Of a stretch of DNA of 64,000 nucleotides, positions 36,479-45,088 are shown in pieces. The translations under genes and the position numbers were made by a program. Origin of the DNA: Candidatus Melainabacteria bacterium (GTDB lineage Bacteria; Cyanobacteriota; Vampirovibrionia; Obscuribacterales; Obscuribacteraceae). The notes under the pieces are model-generated. The model was not told the origin of the DNA. It searched no databases and was given only the letters and a program-made list of their open reading frames with translations. The number at the start of each line of letters is the position of its first letter. Within the stretch, counting starts at the first letter, position 1. Location of the stretch: contig JAFKGK010000014.1 of the NCBI GenBank assembly GCA_017307165.1, forward strand, positions 58,517-122,516, in the 5' to 3' direction.

Positions 36479-37507
36479 TCAAAAATCGGCTTCTAAGACA
36501 ATACGATAACGTGCTTTGCCAGATTCGAGACGAGCAAAGGCCTCATTGATCTCACTCATCTTAAATGACTCCACCTGTGGTGCTATACCATGACGCACGG
36601 CAAACTCTAGCATCTTGGAAATGGCATAAGGCGACCCTACCGGTGATGCCGAGACTGCATTGTTGCCAAATATCATAGGCGTCACAGAAACCTTGATGGG
36701 TTCAGAGATCCCGCCTAATATGTGCAACCGCCCCTGAGGAGCAAGACATGAGATCAAAAGGTCCCAATCGAGAGAGGCGCTGGCAGTCACAAGTATGAGG
36801 TCAAAGGTGCCTTTAGCCTGCCCCATGGCCTCAGCGTCTTTGGAGCTGATGACTTTGTGCGCACCAAGGCGCTTTGCTTCGTCAAATTTGGAAGGGCTGG
36901 AGGTAAAGGCTGTAACTTCACAGCCCCAGGCACGCGCAAACTTGAGCGCCATATGACCAAGACCGCCGATGCCGACTACTCCTATCTTATCAACAGGACT
37001 AATGCGGTACTCAAGGAGAGGTGCAAATACAGTAACTCCTCCGCACATCAACGGCCCGGCAATAGCTGGATCCATGCCATCAGGTATGGTGATAGTCCAG
37101 TTTTTATGGGCGCGGAGTTTGTTGGCAAAACCGCCATGGTGATGGACGATAGTGGGTTGGGCTTTGGCGCACAGGTTGTGATGGCCGCTAAGGCATTGGA
37201 GGCAGTCCATGCAGCTCTCGACTACCCAACCTACGCCGACTGTTTGTCCGACTACGAGATTGTCGACCTGAGCCCCCACCTTGGTGATGGTGCCAACGGC
37301 TTCGTGGCCGCCGATAAACGGGTACTGTGAGATGCCCCATTCATTTTTCCACATCGAAAGATCTGAGTGGCACACGCCACCGTATTTAATATCAATCTCG
37401 ACATACTCAGGGTCGAGTTCGCCTACTTCAAACTCTTTTTTGACAAATGGAGCGCCGAGGGCTTCTGCGGCGTATCCGACAAATTTTTGGCTCATTTGAT
37501 CATCCAT
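36479..37507 (-). CDS. Zinc-dependent NAD(P) alcohol dehydrogenase (cinnamyl-alcohol-dehydrogenase type)
   Basis: This is a medium-chain dehydrogenase/reductase of 342 residues. Catalytic zinc ligands are C46 and H68/E69 (GGVCHSDL, IGGHEAVG) with C155. The structural zinc loop is C99, C102, C105 and C113 (CMDCLQCLSGHHNLC). The Rossmann motif GIGGLG is at 179-184. The layout and motifs resemble YahK and AdhC-type aldehyde reductases, which reduce aromatic and aliphatic aldehydes with NADPH. It is cytoplasmic and stands alone, divergent from the glutathione peroxidase gene. Both are common detoxification enzymes. Confidence 0.9.
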   Translation of the reverse strand: MDDQMSQKFVGYAAEALGAPFVKKEFEVGELDPEYVEIDIKYGGVCHSDLSMWKNEWGISQYPFIGGHEAVGTITKVGAQVDNLVVGQTVGVGWVVESCMDCLQCLSGHHNLCAKAQPTIVHHHGGFANKLRAHKNWTITIPDGMDPAIAGPLMCGGVTVFAPLLEYRISPVDKIGVVGIGGLGHMALKFARAWGCEVTAFTSSPSKFDEAKRLGAHKVISSKDAEAMGQAKGTFDLILVTASASLDWDLLISCLAPQGRLHILGGISEPIKVSVTPMIFGNNAVSASPVGSPYAISKMLEFAVRHGIAPQVESFKMSEINEAFARLESGKARYRIVLEADF

Positions 37508-37637
37508 GGCTATGTAATCTAGACTCAGTGACCAAATATTTTACATTATGTCCATGTGCCAAACGCAAAGCGCGAAATGGATATAATCTGCTTAGCCGCT
37601 CGGTTGCGGCACATATAAGAGGATAGAGACTAATATC

Positions 37638-38192
37638 ATGACATCAAGCACTGCAAATATGTACGACATCCCCCTAAAAACCATCGCCGGCGATGCGGCA
37701 ACACTCAACGATTACAAGGGCAAGGTTTTGCTCATCGTCAACGTTGCCAGCAAATGTGGTTTGACGCCACAATACGAAGGGCTCGAAAAGCTGTATCAGG
37801 CTCACAAGGGTGAAGGCTTAGAGATACTCGGTTTTCCTTGCAATGATTTTAAAGGGCAAGAGCCTGGCTCCGAGAGCGAGATCGCGTCGTTTTGCTCGAC
37901 AAATTATGATGTGCATTTTCCACTGTTTTCAAAGATCACCGTCCTTGGTGGCGACCGCCATCCCCTTTATAGCGCTTTGATTGCCCAGCAGCCGGATGCA
38001 ATCGGCGAGGGACCTATGAGAGAAAAATTGAAGGGTTATGGTGTGGAGCGAGCAGATAAGAGTGAAATCTTGTGGAATTTTGAGAAGTTTCTCGTTGGTA
38101 AAGACGGGAAAGTGATCGCTCGTTTTGCTCCGGATGTCACCGCAGATGATGCACGCTTGGTAGATGCAGTGAAGGGTGCGCTCAAGGCGTAG
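37638..38192 (+). CDS. Glutathione peroxidase family thiol peroxidase
   Basis: The family signature NVASKCGLTPQYEGLEKLY carries the peroxidatic Cys40. The other tetrad members are Q74 (FKGQEPG), W146 and N147 (ILWNFEKFLV). Bacterial Cys-type members usually use thioredoxin, not glutathione, to reduce hydroperoxides. The block GFPCNDFKGQEP has Asp where most have Gln (CNQF), and there is a resolving-Cys candidate C68 in the same block. The length of 184 residues is normal. No signal peptide. A terminator-like hairpin follows the stop by about 58 bp. Confidence 0.9.
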   Translation: MTSSTANMYDIPLKTIAGDAATLNDYKGKVLLIVNVASKCGLTPQYEGLEKLYQAHKGEGLEILGFPCNDFKGQEPGSESEIASFCSTNYDVHFPLFSKITVLGGDRHPLYSALIAQQPDAIGEGPMREKLKGYGVERADKSEILWNFEKFLVGKDGKVIARFAPDVTADDARLVDAVKGALKA

Positions 38193-38249
38193 TCTAAAGC
38201 TTGAGCGCGATTGCGTTGGATTTTTGACGAAACAATCAACAAATATCGT

Positions 38250-38290
38250 TCGGCCGTGCCTCAGATCGGGGTGCGGCCGAGTGATTTTTT
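38250..38290 (+). terminator. Rho-independent terminator of the glutathione peroxidase gene
   Basis: TCGGCCG (38250-38256) pairs with CGGCCGA (38274-38280). The hairpin is followed by GTGA and six T (38285-38290). Confidence 0.65.
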
Positions 38291-38331
38291 GGCCTTAGTA
38301 AAAAGTCGCCATTTTGGCTAAATTACCAACA
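38288..38331 (+). repeat. Dispersed structured intergenic element, copy C (partial)
   Basis: TTTGGCCTTAGTAAAAAGTC followed by GCCATTTTGGCTAAATTACC match the left part of copies A and B. The similarity fades after ACCAAC, so this copy lacks the right half. It sits directly after a terminator hairpin. Confidence 0.6.
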
Positions 38332-38497
38332 TCTTCATTGTTTTTGAGCCCTGAAAGGTACTCTCCACGGTGCCACCAACCATCCAAATAATTTCTCCCT
38401 CCCAAAATCCCTTGTGGCACATGCCTTTATCGCCAGTGAGATAAACGCAAATATTGCTAACATTTAGCATTTTTGGGGTATAAAGTATCATTGGATA

Positions 38498-39301
38498 ATG
38501 GCAAACGAAACCGGCGATATCATCTTTAGCATCATGGGCGCGGTCGTCACGACTTATCTGGTGGCGGTTTTTGCGGTCACGGTCATCCATAGGATGCGCA
38601 CCATGCGTAGCCTGGCCGTCCTGAATTACGTCATGCATGAAATGGTGCGCAGACTTGCGCCTTATCCAACATTTTTGCTGCCAAAACCTAACAAATACTA
38701 CGAAGAATATCGTGCGATTGCTTACGATCCTAAGTTGCCTCCGATTGAGGCTCCGCCTGGTTCGGCCAAACATTTATATCTTAGTACCAAACAAAAATTG
38801 GAAAGAGGTACATACAGTTGGGCAATTCACACGCGCCTACTGGAAAACTGGGATGAAGATACGCGTGCCTATTTACTTGAGCGCACGGCCGGCGAGCGAC
38901 TTGAACCTGAGACTGAGTTGCCGATATGGGCATGGTACTCCGGCCCAAATGACTGGCACCTGGTCACCACGCGACAGGCGATTTGGCCGCAAAATGACTC
39001 AAAGATGACTACAGAGCCTAACTGCACGATCGAGCATAAAGACGTCAAAGATTACAAATGGTCTGAAGGACAAGCGGTCGATGCAAATCCAACTATGCCT
39101 TGCAAGGTGCATTCAAAATTGCGGGACAATGGCCACAATGTCTGTTTTGAGTGCTTGATAGATGGTCGATGGTTCGGATTTGAGAGAAATGATGGGCGGA
39201 TGATGTATATGCCATGCGAACCAGGCAGCCTTCTGGAGATTTTGCAAATGGTTCAGATCCTCGAGAGTGTGATTCGAAAAGCTGGTGAATGCGCACAATA
39301 A
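38498..39301 (+). CDS. Unrecognised membrane-anchored protein
   Basis: This 267-residue protein has one N-terminal membrane helix (about 8-31) preceded by a short polar start (MANETGD) and followed by a basic turn (HRMRTMR). The soluble part of about 230 residues would be in the cytoplasm by the positive-inside rule. It contains ETELPIWAWYSGPNDWHLVT and a Cys pair region HNVCFECLIDGRWFGFERND that looks beta-rich. I do not recognise a family. TATAAA about 18 bp upstream and a palindrome nearby suggest its own promoter. Confidence 0.6.
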   Translation: MANETGDIIFSIMGAVVTTYLVAVFAVTVIHRMRTMRSLAVLNYVMHEMVRRLAPYPTFLLPKPNKYYEEYRAIAYDPKLPPIEAPPGSAKHLYLSTKQKLERGTYSWAIHTRLLENWDEDTRAYLLERTAGERLEPETELPIWAWYSGPNDWHLVTTRQAIWPQNDSKMTTEPNCTIEHKDVKDYKWSEGQAVDANPTMPCKVHSKLRDNGHNVCFECLIDGRWFGFERNDGRMMYMPCEPGSLLEILQMVQILESVIRKAGECAQ

Positions 39302-39336
39302 TTTGGGGATGATGTGGGGAGCAAAAATCGAGCGCA

Positions 39337-39795
39337 CTACAGTCCCAACTCACTCAGCTCCGCATGGCCATCCGGTCTCACTCCGGCTAAATCCCACAAA
39401 AATTTCCTCTCACTCTCATCGATCGCCACATCATTGATGGAGGCGTGCCGCACCGCCATCAAACCATCAGCAGCAAATTCCCAATTTTCATTACCATACG
39501 ACCGAAACCACGCGCCAGATTGATCGTGCCATTCGTAAGCAAAGCGCACCGCTATCCGGCTTTCACCAAAAGCCCAGATCTCTTTGATCAATCGATACTC
39601 CAGCTCACGCTCCCATTTGCGCGTCAAAAACTGCACAATTTCCGATCGCCCAGTAAAAAACTCCGATCGATTGCGCCATCGACTATCCAGCGTATAGGCC
39701 TGACTTACCCGCTGCGGATCGCGACTATTCCAAGCATCCTCAGCTGCACGCACTTTGGCAATGGCGGTTTCGAGAGTGAATGGTGGCATCAGCAT
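39337..39795 (-). CDS. NTF2-like (DUF1348/SnoaL-type) protein
   Basis: This is a small cone-shaped-fold protein of about 152 residues. The family pattern is clear: [57 protein letters not shown] and [23 protein letters not shown]1348 members are widespread in proteobacteria and cyanobacteria and have no settled function. NTF2-like folds often bind small hydrophobic ligands. I take ATG 39795 (GGAG eight bases upstream); a GTG at 39837 is possible. Single gene, convergent with the preceding unknown membrane protein. Confidence 0.82.
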   Translation of the reverse strand: MLMPPFTLETAIAKVRAAEDAWNSRDPQRVSQAYTLDSRWRNRSEFFTGRSEIVQFLTRKWERELEYRLIKEIWAFGESRIAVRFAYEWHDQSGAWFRSYGNENWEFAADGLMAVRHASINDVAIDESERKFLWDLAGVRPDGHAELSELGL

Positions 39796-39896
39796 TTCGG
39801 CAGCTCCCTGACCTTTAGAAAGAGTTTGTTCCACCACAAAATGGAGATCAAACCGTTCTAATAAGTGAGAAAGCTGCCGAAAAATCTGTCAGAAAT

Positions 39897-40667
39897 TTAG
39901 ACCATCGCAAATTCCATGCCATTCAACTGCTCAAACACTTGATCATATGAGCCATTGCCTTCTGCATCACGCAAAGGCTTAACGCGTTCGACGAGAATCT
40001 CGCCCCGAGCGGTATTGCCCGATTCGAGGATCTGCATGACTTCGCTTACATACTCATCCAGCGGCATGGCACGCGGGTCTTTCTTTTGCGCCTCACCACC
40101 GAGCTCTGTCTGCACATAAGGCGGAGCCAACTCGAGAATCTCCACGCTCGTGCCTTTAAGCTGCTGACGCACGCTCTGCAACCACGAATGCAAGAAAGCC
40201 TTAGTCGCACTATAAGTCGGCCCGCCAGCCAGGGGCACAAAGGCCAGACCCGAAGTCGTAGTGATCATGGCTGCATCCTTTTGCTTTTTGAGATGCGGCA
40301 TGAAAGCCTGAGTTAGCCCCAAGACAGCGGTGATGTTGGTGGTGATGGTTTCCGTTACTTCGCGCATGTCGACCTTGTCGGCCTTCCAGTCTTCCATGCG
40401 AGCCATCCCGGCATTGTTGATGAGCACGTTGAGGTCAGGATACTTTTTGAGGACATCCGCAGTAAAGCTCGCAATCTTGCTCTGATCGGTGACGTCCAGG
40501 ACGATGCCTTCCATGCCAGGATTGGCTGCGACGATCTCATCGATCAGTTGCTTGCGGCGGCCGGCAATGACGACTTTATTGCCCTTTTTGTGCAAGGCCT
40601 CGGCTAGGCCGCGACCAATGCCGCTGGTGCCACCTGTGATGAGGATGGTGTTGTTGGAAATTTTCAT
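39897..40667 (-). CDS. Short-chain dehydrogenase/reductase (SDR)
   Basis: This classical SDR has TGGTSGIG (11-18) for NAD(P) binding, NNAG (84-87), and the catalytic S139, Y152 and K156 (TYSATKAFLHS). It resembles DltE-type and other small oxidoreductases with the signature PPYVQTELGG. I place the start at ATG 40667 (AGGAG upstream); the longer frame to 40769 runs through the operator region. It is divergent from a TetR-family gene with palindromes between them, so it is very probably the regulated target. Substrate unknown. Confidence 0.88.
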   Translation of the reverse strand: MKISNNTILITGGTSGIGRGLAEALHKKGNKVVIAGRRKQLIDEIVAANPGMEGIVLDVTDQSKIASFTADVLKKYPDLNVLINNAGMARMEDWKADKVDMREVTETITTNITAVLGLTQAFMPHLKKQKDAAMITTTSGLAFVPLAGGPTYSATKAFLHSWLQSVRQQLKGTSVEILELAPPYVQTELGGEAQKKDPRAMPLDEYVSEVMQILESGNTARGEILVERVKPLRDAEGNGSYDQVFEQLNGMEFAMV

Positions 40668-40738
40668 TGTCTGAATGCTCCTTTGTACTGATCTGATCGC
40701 ACTGGTGGCCTGAGCGAATCTCATGCCGTAAACTTTTA

Positions 40739-40804
40739 ACAAATTACAAAATTTGTCATTTGTAAGCATATCACCCCTTCCTTACATTTGGCAAGTTTTG
40801 TAAG
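40739..40804. promoter_or_regulatory. Operator region between SDR and TetR genes
   Basis: There are two inverted repeats: ACAAAT-N6-ATTTGT (40739-40756) and CTTACA-N12-TGTAAG (40781-40804). The second also contains ATTTG and TTTGTAAG, echoed by CATTTGTAAG at 40758-40767. They are good candidates for TetR-regulator binding at the divergent promoters. Confidence 0.55.
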
Positions 40805-40827
40805 ATATATTTGAGGAGACCTTACAG

Positions 40828-41427
40828 ATGCCCAAAACTGGCCTTACTGCCGAACAAATAAAAGACCGCGCCATAGAATGCACCATGGAGCGCATGCGCA
40901 AGTTTGGCTACGAAAAGGTCCGCCTCAGCGACATAGCAAAAGACCTGGGCGTCACTCATGCCGCCCTGTATGCGCACTTTGCCGACAAGGCTGCACTGTT
41001 TGACGCAGTGAGTGAGCGTTTTATCCGAGACTTGGACGCAAAACTAGAGCGTTTTTGCCAGCCCGGCGCCCGCGGCACACCACTAGAACGCATCACCGAT
41101 TGGTTTGTGACCCTGCACAAGACTAAATGCGAAAAGGTGCGCTGTGATCCGGAGTTGTATCGGGCATTTAATTTTTTGGCTGTGCGGCAAAAGGTCTTTG
41201 TCTGTCAGCACCTCCAATCGATGGATAGACAGCTCATGATGCTGGTGAAAGAGGCGATTGACGGAGGGTTACTCCAGGGCGATGCGGCAGAGATAGTGCA
41301 GTTGCTCTTTAATGCCACGATTGGATTTCACTATCCGGCAATGGTGGTGGAGTACATAGACCAAGACCGAGAGCCTTTGCTGAGGGCTGTGCTGGATGCT
41401 TTGTATAGAGGGCTGCGAGATGCATAG
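40828..41427 (+). CDS. TetR-family transcriptional regulator
   Basis: The N-terminal DNA-binding domain includes KFGYEKVRLSDIAKDLGVTH followed by AALYAHFADKAALFDAVSER, the TetR helix-turn-helix and its following helix. The C-terminal 130 residues form the ligand-binding, dimerising helices (ERITDWFVTLHKTKCEKVRC; LQSMDRQLMMLVKEAIDGGL). The ATG at 40828 is preceded by GAGGAGA. It is divergent from the SDR gene, with palindromes in the 160-bp gap. It probably represses the SDR gene and itself. The inducer is unknown. Confidence 0.88.
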   Translation: MPKTGLTAEQIKDRAIECTMERMRKFGYEKVRLSDIAKDLGVTHAALYAHFADKAALFDAVSERFIRDLDAKLERFCQPGARGTPLERITDWFVTLHKTKCEKVRCDPELYRAFNFLAVRQKVFVCQHLQSMDRQLMMLVKEAIDGGLLQGDAAEIVQLLFNATIGFHYPAMVVEYIDQDREPLLRAVLDALYRGLRDA

Positions 41428-41488
41428 ATCGACAACTATGCAAGACCGGGTATAGGACAAAAAGAGTCCCATATAAAGGCAGTTGCTA

Positions 41489-43630
41489 ATGTCACAATGG
41501 CAATTAGGACACAAATTTGTCCGGCTTGGTAGTGCAATGCTTTTGAGCATTTTACCAACTGTCTTGGCGGCGATTGCAGTTCCGCAAATGTCTCCGCCAA
41601 GATCATCAAACATTACCGCCCAAAGTTTTTTGAAAAATAAGCAATACGCTCAATACGCTGAGGCCCTAAAAAGCGGCGCCAGCAGTGGAGACCAGCAATG
41701 CGAAGACGCATTGGCAAGTCTATATTTTGATGGCCGTATCCTTGCAAAAAACCGCCCTCTTGCTTTGAAAATATGGGCCGCACAAATTACCAAAGGCTAC
41801 GCACCAGCCATGCTACATCTGGCGATGAGCAGCGACAATCCAAAGGACAAAAAAAATGTTGCTCTTTATGCAAAATTGAGCAAACAGAAGGCGCCATACA
41901 ATTTATATGGTCTGGCTATGATGAGCGCGTACGTCAAAAAAAATCCTGCTGATGCCACCAAATACCTAAAGCAAGCAGGTGACGCTGGGCTGAGAGAAGC
42001 TCGTTTGACGCTAGCGCACCTTTTATATGATGGCGACGTTTTGCCAAAAGATCTCAAAAGAGCCCGCACGTTAGCCCAACAATCAGCCAATCAAGCCGAT
42101 CTAGACTCTATGCTCCTCTTGGCCGAAATGCAAATGTATGGCATCGGAGGAGAGAAAGAATGCGAGACCTGCCTACAAACCTTACATGCTCTTGCCGAGC
42201 AAAATGTGGCAGAAGCTGAGAATAGGCTAGGACATGCATATAGAAGTGGCATATGCGTATTTAAAGACATAAAAGAATCAATAAAATGGCTCAGTCGTGC
42301 GGCCGAACGCAACTATCCACCAGCTCTCAATGAACTGGCCGATATATACGGTGAGGGAGATGGCGTCCAGCAAGACTACGAAAAAAGTTTTGCTTTTGAC
42401 TCGCGCTCGGCTACGCAACCCCAAGCCAACGGACGAGTAGATGCCATTTCCGCCAGCCAATACAATCTGGGATTGCGTTACGAAAACGGCCAAGGAGTCC
42501 AAAAGGATCTTGTCAAAGCACGTGCCTGCTACGAAAAGGCAGCGCAACTCAATAACCCACACGCCTGCAACAATTTGCAAAATATGTGCCGATTTGGTTA
42601 CGGCGGTCCAAAACAACCCGAGCGCTGCGACGCGCTGCTTAAAAAAGGTGTAGCCAATGGATGTTGGATGGCCTGCGTCAATTTAGGCAGGCAATATTTA
42701 GATGGAACACCAAATGGCAAAAGAAATATCCCTGAGGCAATAAAACTATTCAAACGCAGTCTGGAATTGAGACCAGAAAATGCCGATGCCAACTACTACC
42801 TCGGCTTGATATATAGGAATGAGATCAAAGACAAAAATCATGACCAGATCGCCCGACAATATTTTGAACAAGCCATTAAATACGACTGTACTTATGCAAT
42901 CCGCTATCTTGGCACGGAGTCCATCATTAGCATAAAAAGCCCAATCCCTCCGCCGGCTCATCAAAGCAAATATGTCGACTACAAAATAAATCAAAGCCAG
43001 GCAAGATTTTTTATCAGTGTCCCCAAAGACAAACCTTGCAAGGGCGATTATGGACTTATCGTCTACCTAGACACAACCGATCGATACGTGGATTTGCCAT
43101 CCGGATGGCCCCAGGTTTTAAATCAGAATGGATTTATTTATATCTGCCCTCAAAATGCTGGAAACGACACCCCTCCGCCCAAGAGAGCGGGTCTGGCAGT
43201 ACTTGCGGCGCAAGAGGCCATGCGTCGATACAAGATTGATACCGCAAAGATCTTTATCGCAGGTACCTGCGGTAGCGCTCGACAATGCAGCAAAGTAGCT
43301 ATCAATCAAAGTGACTTGTTTCGCGGCACCATCCAGAGTTTTGGCAGTAATTATTTTAGATCTATCAAAAAAGCCGAGACATCTCTTGAGAAAGATGACC
43401 AAACAATGGATGTATTTGAAGCCAGTCCGGAAGAGATTGCCAGTGCACGACAAAAAGTCCGCTTTGCTCTGATCGGCAACAGCGATCTCAAAGAAAGGCA
43501 ATATGTCCGGATTGTATACCAAGAGGGCTTTTTGAAAGATGGCTTCAACGCACGATTTTTTGAGCAGAAGAGCCCTGATGGTAGTGATTGCAGCGGCGAG
43601 GTCTTGCAAGAGGTATTAAACTTTCTTTGA
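41489..43630 (+). CDS. Exported Sel1-repeat protein fused to a degenerate esterase-like domain
   Basis: The N-terminus (MSQWQLGHKFVRLGSAMLLS) looks like a signal peptide or anchor (to about residue 35). Residues about 60-480 are Sel1-like repeats, for example ARLTLAHLLYDGDVLPKDLK, NRLGHAYRSGICVFKDIKES and YNLGLRYENGQGVQKDLVKA. The last 210 residues resemble an alpha/beta-hydrolase of the poly(3-hydroxybutyrate) depolymerase/esterase type: YGLIVYLDT, GFIYICPQNAGND, KIFIAGTCGSARQCSKVAIN and LFRGTIQSFG. The usual G-x-S-x-G elbow is GTCGS, with Cys594 at the nucleophile site, and no His is seen where the catalytic His normally falls. It is probably non-catalytic or altered. The start ATG 41489 has AAGG upstream. 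Confidence 0.75.
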   Translation: MSQWQLGHKFVRLGSAMLLSILPTVLAAIAVPQMSPPRSSNITAQSFLKNKQYAQYAEALKSGASSGDQQCEDALASLYFDGRILAKNRPLALKIWAAQITKGYAPAMLHLAMSSDNPKDKKNVALYAKLSKQKAPYNLYGLAMMSAYVKKNPADATKYLKQAGDAGLREARLTLAHLLYDGDVLPKDLKRARTLAQQSANQADLDSMLLLAEMQMYGIGGEKECETCLQTLHALAEQNVAEAENRLGHAYRSGICVFKDIKESIKWLSRAAERNYPPALNELADIYGEGDGVQQDYEKSFAFDSRSATQPQANGRVDAISASQYNLGLRYENGQGVQKDLVKARACYEKAAQLNNPHACNNLQNMCRFGYGGPKQPERCDALLKKGVANGCWMACVNLGRQYLDGTPNGKRNIPEAIKLFKRSLELRPENADANYYLGLIYRNEIKDKNHDQIARQYFEQAIKYDCTYAIRYLGTESIISIKSPIPPPAHQSKYVDYKINQSQARFFISVPKDKPCKGDYGLIVYLDTTDRYVDLPSGWPQVLNQNGFIYICPQNAGNDTPPPKRAGLAVLAAQEAMRRYKIDTAKIFIAGTCGSARQCSKVAINQSDLFRGTIQSFGSNYFRSIKKAETSLEKDDQTMDVFEASPEEIASARQKVRFALIGNSDLKERQYVRIVYQEGFLKDGFNARFFEQKSPDGSDCSGEVLQEVLNFL

Positions 43631-43727
43631 TTTGAATGGTTTGTGTACTCAACCCGCGGAACTTTGCCTCGATCCAACAGTCCATAGCTTTTGTCCGTTT
43701 AAACAATCTCAGAAAGGAAATCGCGTC

Positions 43728-43976
43728 ATGCAATCTTTCAAAAAATTACTAGCGGCAGGCGTTGCTGCCCTGGCCGTCGTTGCGGCTTTTGATATCGCGG
43801 TGCCACAAGAAGCCCAGGCTAGGCACGGCATGAACCAATGGGAAATGCAGCAAGAAATCAACCGCGCCGCGTTTAATCGCAACAATCGCGGATATCGCAG
43901 ACACCGTGGGCATCGCAACAAGCGGCATCACTATCGCGCTAGACGCCACCATGGACGCCATCACGGTTGGCGCTAA
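43728..43976 (+). CDS. Small exported Arg/His-rich protein
   Basis: This 82-residue precursor has a clear signal peptide (MQSFKKLLAAGVAALAVVAA, cleavage near AQA). The mature peptide is short and extremely basic: RNNRGYRRHRGHRNKRHHYR and RHHGRHHGWR. Metal binding by His or interaction with acidic surfaces is possible. The ATG at 43728 has AGAAAGGA upstream; the longer frame from 43632 is not supported. A hairpin follows. Confidence 0.65.
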   Translation: MQSFKKLLAAGVAALAVVAAFDIAVPQEAQARHGMNQWEMQQEINRAAFNRNNRGYRRHRGHRNKRHHYRARRHHGRHHGWR

Positions 43977-43999
43977 GTTAGTCAATCAAAGCATATCGT

Positions 44000-44030
44000 A
44001 TGAGCGCTGCCTAATTAGGGTGGCGCTCAT
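44000..44030. terminator. Hairpin between convergent genes
   Basis: ATGAGCGC (44000-44007) pairs perfectly with GCGCTCAT (44023-44030), with CTAATTAG in the loop. It lies between convergent genes and contains the stop of the leftward SAF-like gene. The downstream T-tract is weak in both directions. Confidence 0.5.
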
Positions 44031-44460
44031 TTAATTGTGTGATGCCTGTATTAGCAGGATCGTAGGGGTTGAACTCTATACAACCATCAGCAGCCGATTC
44101 GGGGGAAGGCGGTGATAGCAGCGTATTTCTTGTTGAAAGATCTTTATAAAATACCAATTCTCCCTTTTTGAGCGGGCGAAGTGCACGCCTCATACAGGCA
44201 GTTTCTACAGATTTGATATTTGTGCCATAGATGGGAAATCCTAATGGAGCATTGAGCTGAACTTGCATCAAATCTTGAGTCTTAGTCTCCTCTCCAACCG
44301 CGAGATCTCTAGTCATACGCACACCCATATAATCCCAGTTGATCGGTTTGAAATAAGAAAATGCGGCATATTCAAAAAAAATTGTGACGGCCACAATCAA
44401 TAAAGGGCTTAATTTGCAAAACATCATGCGAAGCGCCTTGAGGTGAGATTGCCACGTCAC
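44011..44460 (-). CDS. Membrane-anchored SAF-like domain protein
   Basis: This 149-residue protein has a hydrophobic helix (about 18-36) followed by a segment that fits a SAF/CpaB-type fold: GVRMTRDLAVGEETKTQDLM and then RALRPLKKGELVFYKDL. SAF domains occur in pilus CpaB/FlgA proteins and sugar-modifying enzymes. The tail is short and polar. The GTG at 44460 overlaps the upstream TGA (GTGA), so it is coupled to the gene at 44457-44933. SAF assignment is a pattern-level guess. Confidence 0.5.
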   Translation of the reverse strand: MTWQSHLKALRMMFCKLSPLLIVAVTIFFEYAAFSYFKPINWDYMGVRMTRDLAVGEETKTQDLMQVQLNAPLGFPIYGTNIKSVETACMRRALRPLKKGELVFYKDLSTRNTLLSPPSPESAADGCIEFNPYDPANTGITQLNERHPN

Positions 44461-44933
44461 TTGCCACCCGCCAACAACCGTTGTGCCTCTTTGAGCCGCG
44501 CCTCATCCTTGGGGCTGCGCGCCTCCATTTCCTTTAAACCATCCACCGAAAACCTTAACGCATCCCTCTTACTCGTCAACAGCGGCCCCCAGATCTTGCA
44601 ACCAGCGCCATCAATAAACAACCTTTTGACCTTGATGATCTTGCCATCCGCAAAAGTCACGACAAATGAGGGCTGCCCCAGGCAAGGTTTACGTAGTCCG
44701 GCAAAATGCACCACGTCACCACCGGGATCGAGTTCCAGAACGCCTTTGTAGCGCTTAGCGATATCGTCGCGAGTAAGGCCATACAACTCATACTCATCGA
44801 CGCCCCAGGACACGTATTTGGCTATGAGAGAATGAATATGCTCGGCCGCGAAAGCAGGCACATCGCTGAGCGCCAAGCTAAGCGAAATCGCTAAGAGGCT
44901 GACGATCTGTGATACGGATGTGTGGTTGCGCAT
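44457..44933 (-). CDS. Exported protein of unknown function
   Basis: This 158-residue protein starts with a signal peptide (MRNHTSVSQIVSLLAISLSL, cleavage near AFA). The mature part contains YELYGLTRDDIAKRYKGVLE and SFVVTFADGKIIKVKRLFID, and a C-terminal charged helix (ARSPKDEARLKEAQRLLAGG). It is translationally coupled to the following SAF-like gene and divergent from the beta-propeller gene at 45089. No family is recognised. Confidence 0.65.
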   Translation of the reverse strand: MRNHTSVSQIVSLLAISLSLALSDVPAFAAEHIHSLIAKYVSWGVDEYELYGLTRDDIAKRYKGVLELDPGGDVVHFAGLRKPCLGQPSFVVTFADGKIIKVKRLFIDGAGCKIWGPLLTSKRDALRFSVDGLKEMEARSPKDEARLKEAQRLLAGGK

Positions 44934-45088
44934 ATCTCCGCCTTTTCCCCTGTACCTTTGCTGTGCTCATATTGATTATGCCCCAGTGGACGGGCAAAAC
45001 ATAAAATCTAATGGCCTTTCTCCCACTGCTTATGCATGCTTAACCTAGAAAAATGCATAATAGAACCAGGTTGACGTGGCAGGTGCGC

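Larger units (their letters stand above)
38193..38497. other. 305-bp gene-free stretch
   Basis: It holds the glutathione peroxidase terminator, intergenic element copy C, and near the right end a small palindrome TGCTAA-CAT-TTAGCA (38455-38469) a short way before TATAAA, which may be an operator of the next gene. Nothing else is evident. Confidence 0.45.

Noticed and set aside
36857..37330. A 157-codon plus-strand frame opposite the alcohol dehydrogenase gene
   Set aside because: The dehydrogenase shows both zinc sites and the Rossmann motif in the other direction, and the plus-strand frame has no start signal or motif.
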